From: Methanobacteriota archaeon
GTDB lineage: Archaea > Thermoplasmatota > Poseidoniia > Poseidoniales > Thalassarchaeaceae
Assembly: GCA_002708695.1 (NCBI GenBank)
Contig: PAOZ01000026.1
Location: 1-49,462 of the forward strand
Direction: 5' to 3'
DNA length: 49,462 nucleotides
The translations under genes and the position numbers were made by a program. Shown piece by piece: positions 8,462-17,148 of this stretch. Every line of letters begins with the position of its first letter. Positions within the stretch are counted from its first letter, which is position 1. Under the pieces are notes generated by a model, which saw nothing but the letters and a program-made list of their open reading frames with translations, had not been told where the DNA came from and did not search any database.

Positions 8462-9973
8462 TTAGGCAAGTCCGTATATTGTTCCGATTTTATCTTTCAA
8501 GTAATCCACGAATGGCTCAGGAATAGGGGCATCTCCAGTTGCTTCCTCAATTAAGTCAGCAGGCGTCAGTATAGATCCTCGATGATGCACATTTGTTCTC
8601 ATCCAGTCTAATAATGGGGTAAATATGCCCTTTCTCCAATCATCTTCAAGAGTATGTCCTTCAGATTCTAGATCATTTCTTGCAGCTTGGAGTAATTGGG
8701 CTGAATACAGATTTCCTAGTGTGTATGTTGGGAAGTAACCAAATGCTCCCATGGACCAATGGATATCTTGTAACACTCCTTGTTTCCTATCAGGGGAACG
8801 AATTCCTAAATATCGTTCATACATATCATCCCACGCGTCAGGTAGATCATCAATTTCAAGTTCTCCAGATATCAGTAACTTCTCCACTTCATATCTAATC
8901 ATAATGTGAAGATTGTAGGTGGCTTCATCAGATTCAACACGAATTAGTGAAGGCTCGACTTGGTTGATTGCTCTCCATAACATTTCTGCCGTAACCCCTT
9001 CCATATTCTTTGGAAAATATTCTTTCCACATAGGCAGTGACCACTCACAGAATGCTAAACTTCGCCCCACCTGATTTTCCCACAAGCGACTTTGACTTTC
9101 ATGAACTCCCAATCCATTTGCATGTCCAGATGGTTCAAAATCGAGATTTCTAGGGCGTCCTTGTTCATACAAAGCATGACCTGTTTCATGCAACGCTCCG
9201 AAAATAGCCCCCCATGGCTCCTTAACATCATAACGGGTCGTCCATCTTACATCATCTGGGTTGGATCCTCCACAAAATGGGTGAGTTGATTCATCTCTTC
9301 TTCCTGCTTGGAAATCAAAGCCAACGGCTTCAGAAAGTGCATGACTGAGTTTCTGTTGCCCCTCAACAGACCACTCATGAAGGTATACCCAATCATTTGA
9401 ATTATCTTCAGATTGATTTACAGATTGAATCAAAGGAACCGACGAATCTCTTAGTCCAGCAAATAGTGGGTCAAGACGTGCAACAGTAAGTCCAGACTCG
9501 TATAGGTCTAGTAGAGCATCATATTTTTCATTTTCATAACCCAGAAGATCTGCTAATTCTCTGACTAAGTCAATCATTGTGGCCAAATCATCTCGAAAAA
9601 TAGAAAAATCATTTTTTTCACGTGCTTCAGTCCAAGAAATAATTGATTTTGATTTATGGCGAGCCATTCGTACAACAAATTCAGAAGGTTGTTTTGTTGC
9701 CTTATCATATGCATCTCTCATCAATCGTAAATTCCCAGAACGAACTGAATCTTTTCCATCATCTTCATTTTCTGCTTGAGCCAATAACTCACCCATTTCA
9801 GGATCAATCATTAATCGATGTCTAGTTTTTGATAACCATGCCATTTGTTCTGCTCTAAGAGGTGCTGCCTTAGGTGGCATCATTACTTCTTGATCCCACC
9901 CCAATAATCCCGAAATTTGTCCTATTGTTTCGATATCTTTCTGCTTGGCCATCAGACTGTCGTATGCGCTCAT
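8462..9973 (-). CDS. Metallocarboxypeptidase, M32 family (Taq carboxypeptidase-like)
   Basis: A 503-residue protein, the usual length for M32. The zinc-binding 'HETGH' lies at about residue 260 in 'GALHETGHALYEQG'. The third ligand is the Glu of 'GVHESQSRLWENQVGRS' about 30 residues later, a hallmark of M32. Other family blocks are 'LLGWDQEVMMPP' near the N-terminus, 'THPFCGG' and 'DIHWSMGAFGYFPTYTLGN' towards the C-terminus. It removes C-terminal residues from peptides in the cytoplasm and has broad specificity in known members. It is probably part of peptide recycling, which fits the protein-degrading lifestyle suggested by the secreted hydrolase nearby. It is followed by the beta-propeller gene and preceded, 51 bp away, by the ferritin-like gene. 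Confidence 0.93.
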   Translation of the reverse strand: MSAYDSLMAKQKDIETIGQISGLLGWDQEVMMPPKAAPLRAEQMAWLSKTRHRLMIDPEMGELLAQAENEDDGKDSVRSGNLRLMRDAYDKATKQPSEFVVRMARHKSKSIISWTEAREKNDFSIFRDDLATMIDLVRELADLLGYENEKYDALLDLYESGLTVARLDPLFAGLRDSSVPLIQSVNQSEDNSNDWVYLHEWSVEGQQKLSHALSEAVGFDFQAGRRDESTHPFCGGSNPDDVRWTTRYDVKEPWGAIFGALHETGHALYEQGRPRNLDFEPSGHANGLGVHESQSRLWENQVGRSLAFCEWSLPMWKEYFPKNMEGVTAEMLWRAINQVEPSLIRVESDEATYNLHIMIRYEVEKLLISGELEIDDLPDAWDDMYERYLGIRSPDRKQGVLQDIHWSMGAFGYFPTYTLGNLYSAQLLQAARNDLESEGHTLEDDWRKGIFTPLLDWMRTNVHHRGSILTPADLIEEATGDAPIPEPFVDYLKDKIGTIYGLA

Positions 9974-10024
9974 ACCATTCGTTTGGTCAGGGCGTCTTTA
10001 CTCCTTCCGGAGTACAGTTCACAA

Positions 10025-10444
10025 TTACATTAACATCATTCGCAATTCTTCTACAGATCTTAATTCATCAAAATATACTACTTCTAATGCATCGTATAGT
10101 TCTCTGTCATCGATTTCTTCGATAAGTGGAAGAATTTCTCTGTATGTTTCACTGGCCGTCATTTCAGTTTTGTATGCTTCTTTGAGCATTACATTATAAT
10201 CTGAAGTATGTACAATTTCCGTACTATCTCGATCAGTTGTTGCTTCGCCTCCCAATTTTACAATTGCAGATCTCACCGTGGCTGCATGAGTTATTGATTC
10301 TGTTACTTCATTGTTGAAATGAGCAGCTAAATTGATTCGATGTATACCAGAAACGTAAGCAGAATAGTGTGCATACATTGCTATTGCTCGCAATTCCCAT
10401 GCCAATGCTTTGTTTAATGAGTCTAAGATTTCAGAATTCGTCAT
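10025..10444 (-). CDS. Small ferritin-like four-helix protein
   Basis: A 139-residue, all-helical protein resembling bacterioferritin or ferritin-like diiron proteins: 'LNKALAWELRAIAMYAHYSAYV', 'AAHFNNEVTESITHAATVRSAI', 'YKTEMTASETYREILPLIEE', 'VVYFDELRSVEELRMML'. Candidate metal ligands are Glu in helix 1 and Glu/His in helix 2. However, the helix 2 pair reads E-x-x-x-H rather than the usual E-x-x-H, and the second half has no His after the last Glu, so diiron ferroxidase activity is uncertain. Possible roles are iron storage, peroxide protection or a non-catalytic bundle. It is about 20 residues shorter than classical bacterioferritin. A possible TATA-like stretch, ATATTG or AATATATT, lies near 10495-10505, upstream on this strand. 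Confidence 0.65.
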   Translation of the reverse strand: MTNSEILDSLNKALAWELRAIAMYAHYSAYVSGIHRINLAAHFNNEVTESITHAATVRSAIVKLGGEATTDRDSTEIVHTSDYNVMLKEAYKTEMTASETYREILPLIEEIDDRELYDALEVVYFDELRSVEELRMMLM

Positions 10445-10544
10445 GTCTATCCCTATTGTTCCATTGAACAGGGGTTATTCAATCCATTGAATTGAGAATA
10501 TATTGTAATGCAATCATTGAAGCGGATGACATCGACCCAAGTTT

Positions 10545-12362
10545 ATGCGACAGGGCCTCCAGTCAATCCTCTTGGGTTTGCTTATCACCCTTGGTTCTCT
10601 TTCGGGATGTTTTGGTTCTCATGAAGAAAGTGAGGAAGAGGATCTCAAACATTGGTTGCCTGATGTAGAAAATCGTTCTACAATGATATACGATAATTCA
10701 GATGTATTCTCTCGTGTATCAGTTAATGGTTCATTTGAGATTGATGATGTTCAATCAGTGTTTGTTCCAGTTCCAGAAATTGATGCATCAGACGGTGGAG
10801 CAGGAATTACGGGAGGCGCGGAAGTCCATCTTGGATTATGGCTACCTGTAATTGAGGGATGTGATTGGACATCCTCTGACATTCCTGAAGATTGTAAGGT
10901 TCCAGTTATCGCAGAGATTGGACCGTATTACAATGATGGAGATGTAGATGCACTAACACCTGCCGACCGTCTTGGTCGGTTTTTGATAGAGAATTTTGTC
11001 CCGCATGGATTTGGAGTGGCTCAAGTATCAGTATTTGGAACTGGGGATTCGAATCATTGTATGGATTTGATGGGCCACGATGAGCAAGCTGGAATTAAGG
11101 CAGCAGTTGATTGGTTAGGAACTCAAGAATGGTCAAATGGAAAAGTTGGAGCCATTGGTAAGTCATACGATGGAAGTACTCCATGGAATGCAGCAGCATC
11201 AGGTACCGAGTATCTTGCCACAATTGTTCCAATGTCTGGATTAATTGGTGTTCATGATTTAATGTGGAGAAATGGAAGCATGGAAGCCAGAGGAGCCATC
11301 ATGCACAACGGAGTATACGGGTCATTTGGTTTGGATGGCGATGTAGGAGATATAGAGAATGCATGTGAGGGATATGTGGAAGGGTACTATGCAGGCCCTG
11401 CAGCATATATGACTGGCGACAATCTTGCTTGGACTGGTTCTGATTACTGGGAAGAACGACATTTTCTAACTGATGCTTTAGATCTATACAATGGTTCAAT
11501 TTACATTATACATGGAATGCAAGATTGGAATGTAGACCCCCATATGGCATTCCCTGCTCATCAAATGTCCATAGATGCTGGATTTGATGTTAAGGGGCTT
11601 TATGGTCAATGGGCTCACGACTATCCAGATCGAGAAAGTGGGCATTCATCTCTTTCTAGCGGAAGAGGTGGCGAAGCATACCCCTACACATTACGATGGG
11701 ATTGGGCAGACGATTTGTTAGAATGGTTTGATTATTATCTTCGAGATTTAGGACCCCAACCTCGTTTGATTGCCGAGATTCAAGATAATATGGGGGGATG
11801 GAGAGTCGAGTCAACCTATCCTCCAGCAGATATGGAATGGAATCTGATTGGTATGGATGAATGTGAAGTTCTTTCAGGTGGAGCTACAATTACATCTTCA
11901 AGTCAAACTACCATTGAATGTCCAATGTTTGAGAACGAAACTAGAATTGTAGGAACCCCAACATTCCATGTTTCTGCTCAGATTTCATTGTTGGCAACAT
12001 CTGGACATTTGTTTGTAGAGATGGTTCGAGCATCTGATGGCATGCATCTTGGGCATGCAGTAATGGATTTAAGGTTCCACGCGGGTGGAAAAGATGGCGA
12101 TACACTATCTCCAGGAAGTACTGTTTTGGCAAAAATGGAATTTTTTGGGATGGATGTAGTAGTTCCAGCAGGCGATGGAATTCAACTTATTGTAAGCCAA
12201 ACAGGAGAAGACTATATTCCAAGCCCTGTTTCTACTCAAGCAGTTACCATTTCACTTGATGGAGAAAGTATTCTGGGATTGTCTACAGTAGATAGAACGT
12301 GTGATGATTTATTCTTGCCTCCTATGCATGAAATGTATCCTTCATGTAACTCTGCCAATTAA
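10545..12362 (+). CDS. Secreted lipoprotein hydrolase, S15/CocE-NonD family
   Basis: A 605-residue protein with a signal peptide ending in the lipobox 'GSLSGC', so it is probably anchored outside the membrane. The catalytic core is an alpha/beta hydrolase with the nucleophile Ser at about residue 207 in '[13 protein letters not shown]'. The Asp is near residue 327 in '[14 protein letters not shown]' and the His near residue 358 in 'WAHDYPD'. The C-terminal ~180 residues form the jelly-roll domain typical of X-Pro dipeptidyl-peptidase and CocE esterases ('[21 protein letters not shown]', '[17 protein letters not shown]'). The substrate could be Pro-containing peptides or acyl esters; the motifs do not discriminate. 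It is divergent from the ferritin-like gene across a 100-bp gap that should hold both promoters. Confidence 0.87.
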   Translation: MRQGLQSILLGLLITLGSLSGCFGSHEESEEEDLKHWLPDVENRSTMIYDNSDVFSRVSVNGSFEIDDVQSVFVPVPEIDASDGGAGITGGAEVHLGLWLPVIEGCDWTSSDIPEDCKVPVIAEIGPYYNDGDVDALTPADRLGRFLIENFVPHGFGVAQVSVFGTGDSNHCMDLMGHDEQAGIKAAVDWLGTQEWSNGKVGAIGKSYDGSTPWNAAASGTEYLATIVPMSGLIGVHDLMWRNGSMEARGAIMHNGVYGSFGLDGDVGDIENACEGYVEGYYAGPAAYMTGDNLAWTGSDYWEERHFLTDALDLYNGSIYIIHGMQDWNVDPHMAFPAHQMSIDAGFDVKGLYGQWAHDYPDRESGHSSLSSGRGGEAYPYTLRWDWADDLLEWFDYYLRDLGPQPRLIAEIQDNMGGWRVESTYPPADMEWNLIGMDECEVLSGGATITSSSQTTIECPMFENETRIVGTPTFHVSAQISLLATSGHLFVEMVRASDGMHLGHAVMDLRFHAGGKDGDTLSPGSTVLAKMEFFGMDVVVPAGDGIQLIVSQTGEDYIPSPVSTQAVTISLDGESILGLSTVDRTCDDLFLPPMHEMYPSCNSAN

Positions 12363-12419
12363 TTTTAGAAATTGTGAGTTCCTACAAACATACAATAATT
12401 GAATTAATGCCGAAAGAAT

Positions 12420-12851
12420 ATGGAAACAGACGATGTCCACACAGTTGACATTAATCGTTCTGGTTTGAGTCGTACTTTTTGGTTTATTTGTGGTTTTATT
12501 TCAATGGTAATTGGGCTGATAGGAATTCCAGTTCCAGGCTTGCCTACAACTCCATTGATGATACTTGCAGCAGCTTGTTTTGCAAAATCTAGTCAACGAT
12601 TTTATGATTGGATAATCAATAACAAATTGTTTGGGCATCATGTGAAAAATTATCGTGAAGGAAAAGGGATTCCAAAAACAAGCAAACCGATTATTCTTCT
12701 AACCCTTTGGAGTTTTGTCTTGTTTGCAGTTTTTTATGCGATTCCAGATGAGGTCGCTATTTCCAAGATAGGAACCCTTGTACTTGCAATAATTGGAACA
12801 TTTTTCATTTTGAGAATACCTAGTTTCGAGGGTTCTCAAATCCTTGAATAA
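12420..12851 (+). CDS. DUF454 (YbaN-like) small membrane protein
   Basis: A 143-residue protein. The family signature 'GLIGIPVPGLPTTPLMILAAACFAKSS' is obvious, followed by 'RFYDWIINNKLFGHHVKNYREGKGIP', the conserved cytoplasmic region of DUF454/YbaN. Two to three further hydrophobic helices follow. The family's function is unknown. In many bacteria it lies near heme or iron genes, and here it converges with ferrochelatase. The two genes overlap tail to tail by 32 bp (12820-12851), so each 3' end is antisense to the other. An AT-rich ACATACAATA about 30 bp before the ATG could be a TATA box giving a nearly leaderless message. Confidence 0.85.
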   Translation: METDDVHTVDINRSGLSRTFWFICGFISMVIGLIGIPVPGLPTTPLMILAAACFAKSSQRFYDWIINNKLFGHHVKNYREGKGIPKTSKPIILLTLWSFVLFAVFYAIPDEVAISKIGTLVLAIIGTFFILRIPSFEGSQILE

Positions 12852-13803
12852 TCAGCGATTTCATTCCATCGATCCATTGTTGATTATCATTAAGACAATT
12901 AATTACTGTCATGTTTTTACCTCCAGAAGATTGGAAAATTTTTCGAGCTTCAATGTTTAATTCTTCTAATGTTTCCAATCCATCAGCAACAAAAGCCGGA
13001 GATACGATTAATAGATTATCAACACCACTTTTTCCAAGATTTTTTACAACTGAATCAGTAGAGGGAGTAAGCCATCTAACTGGACCTAATCTACTTTGAT
13101 AACTCATTGACCATTGAGATTCGTTAAGCCCCAATTTCTTGACAACTGATTCTACCGTACTTTGACAATGTTCCACATAATTTGGTTTCCCAAGTCGTTT
13201 TACTCTGCGTATATGGGATAAAGGTAAACCATGAAACGAGAAAAGTAGATGTGATTTATTGTTGATTTTTTCTTTTATTGATTCAGTCAATGGATCGATG
13301 AATGCCGGATTATTATAGAAATCATTCCATTGCTTTACTATAGGTGACCAACCCATCTGTTTCATCTGAAAATTTACTGCTAAACGAGATGTTTCAGTTG
13401 TTGCTTGAGCATATTGAGGGAATAGAGGAGCGATTAATAGTTCGTCAACTCCTCGGTTTCGTAATTTTTCTAAGGCATTTCGAATAGTTGGATTTCCATA
13501 TCTCATACCATATTCAATAATTATTTCATCCCCAAATTTTGTTTTTATTGCCTCAGTCATTTTACTAGTATATACTCGAAGTGGAGACCCCTCCTCCATC
13601 CAAATTTCTTGATATCTCGGGGCAATTTTTCTTGGTCTAAACCTTAGAATTAAACCTCTAACTAATAGGTGACGTATTACATATGGAGCATCAATAACAT
13701 TTGGGTCTAGAAGAAATTCTCTTAGATAATATCTAACGGATTCTATTGAAGGCTGATCGGGTGTTCCCACATTGATTAGAATGACACCCTTCTTTCCCAT
13801 CAT
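12820..13803 (-). CDS. hemH: Ferrochelatase
   Basis: A 327-residue protein of typical length that inserts Fe2+ into a porphyrin (protoporphyrin IX or coproporphyrin) in heme synthesis. The key motifs are 'GVILINVGTPDQP' at the N-terminus, 'LLFSFHGLPLSHI' with the metal-inserting His at about residue 190, and 'VSPAFVADGLETLEEL' with the conserved acidic residue near residue 270. The segment 'SYQSRLGPVRWLTPSTD' is also diagnostic. The start is one of two adjacent ATGs (13803 or 13800). A ferrochelatase implies a porphyrin-type heme route rather than the siroheme-decarboxylase route common in archaea. Which porphyrin it uses cannot be told here. Confidence 0.93.
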   Translation of the reverse strand: MMGKKGVILINVGTPDQPSIESVRYYLREFLLDPNVIDAPYVIRHLLVRGLILRFRPRKIAPRYQEIWMEEGSPLRVYTSKMTEAIKTKFGDEIIIEYGMRYGNPTIRNALEKLRNRGVDELLIAPLFPQYAQATTETSRLAVNFQMKQMGWSPIVKQWNDFYNNPAFIDPLTESIKEKINNKSHLLFSFHGLPLSHIRRVKRLGKPNYVEHCQSTVESVVKKLGLNESQWSMSYQSRLGPVRWLTPSTDSVVKNLGKSGVDNLLIVSPAFVADGLETLEELNIEARKIFQSSGGKNMTVINCLNDNQQWIDGMKSLIIQGFENPRN

Positions 13804-13932
13804 TTGAATCGAAAATGATTAGGTACTAATTGTTTTGTTTTATGTTTTGGTCATTGAGATTTGTGTCATATATCAATATTTTTTCACATTTACAAGGTTA
13901 CATCTTATTCATTATGAAAAAAACTCGAATGT

Positions 13933-14826
13933 ATGTTGGGTGGCGCAGTACTACCGCCAGCAGGCGATGCAACTCCAGAACAAGAAATGGTTCGATGGAT
14001 ACTCTTGATTGCTGCAAGTTTGATTGCTTTAGGAGTGGGTTATGCTATTACTGCCCCTATAGGAAGTAAGTTTTCGAAATATCGCATATCATCTTCTAGA
14101 ATTTTATTGGCCCCAAGATTGGGTATGATTATCGGAATAAGTACAATTTTGATTTCAGTATTGTCAGCTCCATTTTCTAATGATGTATATGAGGGAATCA
14201 TCTGCCCGTGTAATTGGACTGAAGATTTTCATAATCAGTATACTACTATGAGTATCTTGGTTGCTTATTCGCCGATGAAATATATTATTTGGATTGGATT
14301 CAATGCTGTTGCATTTTTGGCTATGATTACTGGATTTTTAGGCTTCAATCGTTGGTGGAAAGACCCCGAATTTTCATCACTTGGAAAAAGGATTGTCTTG
14401 GTAATTTGGTTAATTCTTACGTTCACTCTAGCGTTTTCAATCTCTGCTGATTTAATGTTTTCAAGACATTTTGATCGTCCACTCCATATTCTTCTTGGAT
14501 ACTTTTTCTTTGTTTCAACGGCTTTAGGCGCTTTGTTCGGTCATCCCCTAATTCATTGGGAATCTAAGGCTAGAAGACAAAGAGGACAAACAGTATCTGA
14601 GGTTGGCATAAAATGGTCCTTTTTTGCCATGTTAACTTGTTTTTTACTTTCTTTGTGGTACCTAGATATGTACGAACTTCAAATAGTGTCGGCTATGATT
14701 ATTGAAAATAGGACTGAAGGACTTTTAGCGATTAGTGAACATCTACTAATTATTGCTCAGTTAGCATGGTTGGGCTCATTATCTACAGTTTTCTTGGCAA
14801 CACATCAATCAGATGAAGAGGAATAA
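13933..14826 (+). CDS. Polytopic membrane protein of unknown function
   Basis: A 297-residue protein with about seven hydrophobic helices: 'WILLIAASLIALGVGYAIT', 'LGMIIGISTILISVLSAPF', 'YIIWIGFNAVAFLAMITGFLGF', 'VLVIWLILTFTLAFSIS', 'HILLGYFFFVSTALGALFG', 'WSFFAMLTCFLLSLWYL' and a C-terminal one. A loop contains 'GIICPCNWTEDFHNQYTTMS', with a Cys-Pro-Cys that could be a metal or disulfide site. The spacing loosely resembles Frag1/DRAM-type membrane proteins, but I do not assign a family. It is divergent from ferrochelatase across 129 bp and converges with the phosphohexomutase, overlapping it by 22 bp (14805-14826). Confidence 0.6.
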   Translation: MLGGAVLPPAGDATPEQEMVRWILLIAASLIALGVGYAITAPIGSKFSKYRISSSRILLAPRLGMIIGISTILISVLSAPFSNDVYEGIICPCNWTEDFHNQYTTMSILVAYSPMKYIIWIGFNAVAFLAMITGFLGFNRWWKDPEFSSLGKRIVLVIWLILTFTLAFSISADLMFSRHFDRPLHILLGYFFFVSTALGALFGHPLIHWESKARRQRGQTVSEVGIKWSFFAMLTCFLLSLWYLDMYELQIVSAMIIENRTEGLLAISEHLLIIAQLAWLGSLSTVFLATHQSDEEE

Positions 14827-16469
14827 ACTAGTTCCTTAGTAAGAAATTCAACAATTAATTCTGTTAATTCATTCAATCCTTCAAACTTTTTCATCGATCT
14901 AATTGAAACACTAGTTTTCTTTTGTGTTCCAGAGTTTCGAATTCCAATAGATACAGGAAATTTGTTCACATTTCCACTTAGAAGAAGTAGTGATGTTTCA
15001 CCTTCAATTGTTTTTCTAATAAATGAACAATTTTCATTTCCGAAATAATCGATAATCATCGATTCAACATTATTGGCCAATATTCCTTCACCGGTCCATT
15101 TTGTTCGATCAGTGTCGATAATTGAAGTACGTTTCTTCCATCCCGATTTGTAAGAAGGTACCATGTTTTTGTTTTTATGTTGCAATGCGCGAACCAACAG
15201 TTGCAAGATTAAAGTCGCGGCTCCATCACCTACCAAACTCCATTTATTCTCTATTTCAGGATGAGGAGATGCAAGAACCAAGTGTCCCGAATCTTCTGCT
15301 CCTATTATGGGTGGCCAATTTTCTGAATCAATCAAATGTTTAGAAAGTTGGTCAGTTAACCAACGGTCACCAACTGCGCATTCTAGAAAATTTACTTGCA
15401 TTCCAAATCGATTCTGAGAAGAAGTGAGTGATAGATCAGTCTCAATCGTGAAAGCCATTGTAGCATTTGGTACCCCTATAGAATCCCATGCTCTAGCAAC
15501 ATTATCTGCCATCTTATCTCCATCAACTACTCTAGCCCCATTTTCTGTGGATTCAATAAGCAAACAACGATCCCCATCTCCATCTAATGCAGCGCCAATA
15601 AGTGAACCATTAGGAACATCTTGCGTATGGGTTTCAGCCAATGATTTCAGTAGTAAGTGTTCACTTTTTTTCATTTCTTCCCAAGTCCATGAATCAGTTG
15701 GTGAAATTTCTCCAGCTCCACATTGGTGATTCAACTCTTTTTCTAAACTAGAAACCTCTTTGGTTGGAATCCCTCTTCTATCTAATCCTGCAGCCAACCA
15801 AGAAGTCGCAGATCCTCCCGATGAATCTAACAGGAAAAAATCCGTTCCCAATATGTTCGTCCAGTCACAATTCTCCACATTAATTCCGAAAAAATTGGCC
15901 ATATCATCCATTCTTTTTGCCAGAGTAGAGCGATGTCCTCTTTCAGCATGAATCATTCGATCAGGAAGACATGATTCAGGGTCAGGTTCTGGGTTGTCTC
16001 CTTTTTCTGCAATTTCCCATGCTATGTCTGCAATTCTTCTTTCCAATGAAGGCATCGATTTTCTTCCATTGGCATCAAAAAATTTGACACCTGAATCAGT
16101 ATGAGGATTATGACTTGCTGTTACCATTAATCCTGCATCTGCTTTTGTTCCTAGGACTGCATCATGTAATCCAGGAGTAGCTACAATTCCTCCATGGATG
16201 ACTCTAACAGAAGAAGAGTGTAATCCATCTGTTAAACCAGAAACTAACATTGCATTTCCAGGTCTCCGATCCCATCCAATCACAACTTTTGGAAAATCAT
16301 CTAATTCTTCTGCTAAAATTTTCCCAATAGCCTCTCCAATAATCATGAAAGCACGACCATTGACTTCTCGTTTGTCAATTATTGCTTGAAGGGCCTCTAA
16401 GTCACTATCAGGAGAAGGACTTACTTTCCCCCGAATTCCATCAGTTCCATGCAGAATAGGACGATCCAT
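14805..16469 (-). CDS. Phosphohexomutase (phosphoglucomutase/phosphoglucosamine mutase family)
   Basis: Interconverts hexose-6-phosphate and hexose-1-phosphate via a phosphoserine enzyme. Domain order is clear: N-terminal 'LHGTDGIRGKVS', phosphoserine loop 'GLMVTASHNPHTDSGVKFF' near residue 115, metal loop 'LDGDGDRCLLI' near residue 290, sugar-binding 'GAEDSGHLVLA' near residue 380 and a C-terminal phosphate-binding domain with 'SIGIRNSGTQKKTSVSIRS'. At 554 residues it is about 100 longer than typical GlmM or archaeal PGM/PMM. I chose the ATG at 16469, which has AAGGA nine bases upstream; a TTG at 16478 would overlap the preceding gene. Pairing with an adjacent GlmU-C-like protein favours glucosamine-1-phosphate as product, an inference from context. 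Confidence 0.88.
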   Translation of the reverse strand: MDRPILHGTDGIRGKVSPSPDSDLEALQAIIDKREVNGRAFMIIGEAIGKILAEELDDFPKVVIGWDRRPGNAMLVSGLTDGLHSSSVRVIHGGIVATPGLHDAVLGTKADAGLMVTASHNPHTDSGVKFFDANGRKSMPSLERRIADIAWEIAEKGDNPEPDPESCLPDRMIHAERGHRSTLAKRMDDMANFFGINVENCDWTNILGTDFFLLDSSGGSATSWLAAGLDRRGIPTKEVSSLEKELNHQCGAGEISPTDSWTWEEMKKSEHLLLKSLAETHTQDVPNGSLIGAALDGDGDRCLLIESTENGARVVDGDKMADNVARAWDSIGVPNATMAFTIETDLSLTSSQNRFGMQVNFLECAVGDRWLTDQLSKHLIDSENWPPIIGAEDSGHLVLASPHPEIENKWSLVGDGAATLILQLLVRALQHKNKNMVPSYKSGWKKRTSIIDTDRTKWTGEGILANNVESMIIDYFGNENCSFIRKTIEGETSLLLLSGNVNKFPVSIGIRNSGTQKKTSVSIRSMKKFEGLNELTELIVEFLTKELVYSSSSD

Positions 16470-16474
16470 CAATA

Positions 16475-17125
16475 TCAATCCTTGATGATACTACCTTCAG
16501 GATGGATGCCACTTACTGTTACATTTGGCCAAACATTGGATTTTGGCCCTAAAATAACTCCAGGATTTGTAACTACATTACATCCTATCTGTACTCTTTC
16601 ACCAAGTATAGCTCCAAATTTCCGTAAGCCACTTTCTTGAATTATTTTCCCTGTTGTCCCCTCTCGTAGGATTATATCTCTTCCATCATTTCGTAAATTA
16701 GACAATTTACACCCTGCGCCCAAATTTACCTCTGTTCCTAAAATTGAATCTCCAACATAGTTGAAGTGAGGTGCTTTAGCCGATGGTAAAAGAATTGAAT
16801 GTTTAATTTCTGAACAATGCCCTACAACTGCTTTTTCGCAAATCCAAGAAAATGGACGAATGTATGCCCCCGGACGAATTTCTGCTTCACGCCCAATGTA
16901 TGCTGGTCCTTCGATAGTTGCCTCATCAGAAACGTTAGCTGTTTCATCGATAAAAATATGATTTTCTTCATCCTTCACTAATTTCATTAATTGATTTTTT
17001 AGCGAATTTTCATGATCAGGATTCAGGATATCCCAAATGGAATTATCTGGTAAGTGAGGGTCTCCTTCGTTATTCGGATTATTTGGGAAATTAGGAAACA
17101 AATCCCACCGACTTAGTCCCTGCAT
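16475..17125 (-). CDS. Left-handed beta-helix protein resembling the GlmU acetyltransferase domain
   Basis: A 216-residue protein. After about 60 N-terminal residues it consists of hexapeptide repeats ('ANVSDEATIEGPAYIGREAEIRPGAYIR' style) that build a left-handed beta helix. The segment 'SAKAPHFNYVGDSILGTEVNLGAGC' closely mirrors 'SKAGHLTYLGDAEIG...NIGAGT' of GlmU, including the catalytic His. The pyrophosphorylase half of GlmU is absent, and the usual 'CNYDG' is replaced by 'LSNLRNDGRD'. It probably acetylates glucosamine-1-phosphate or a related sugar phosphate for UDP-GlcNAc-type precursors, in step with the mutase whose ATG begins 5 bp after this stop. A separate nucleotidyltransferase would be needed. 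The gene is 23 bp after pckA, so a three-gene operon is likely. Confidence 0.75.
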   Translation of the reverse strand: MQGLSRWDLFPNFPNNPNNEGDPHLPDNSIWDILNPDHENSLKNQLMKLVKDEENHIFIDETANVSDEATIEGPAYIGREAEIRPGAYIRPFSWICEKAVVGHCSEIKHSILLPSAKAPHFNYVGDSILGTEVNLGAGCKLSNLRNDGRDIILREGTTGKIIQESGLRKFGAILGERVQIGCNVVTNPGVILGPKSNVWPNVTVSGIHPEGSIIKD

Positions 17126-17148
17126 GATGCATCAACATCGCTGATTAT

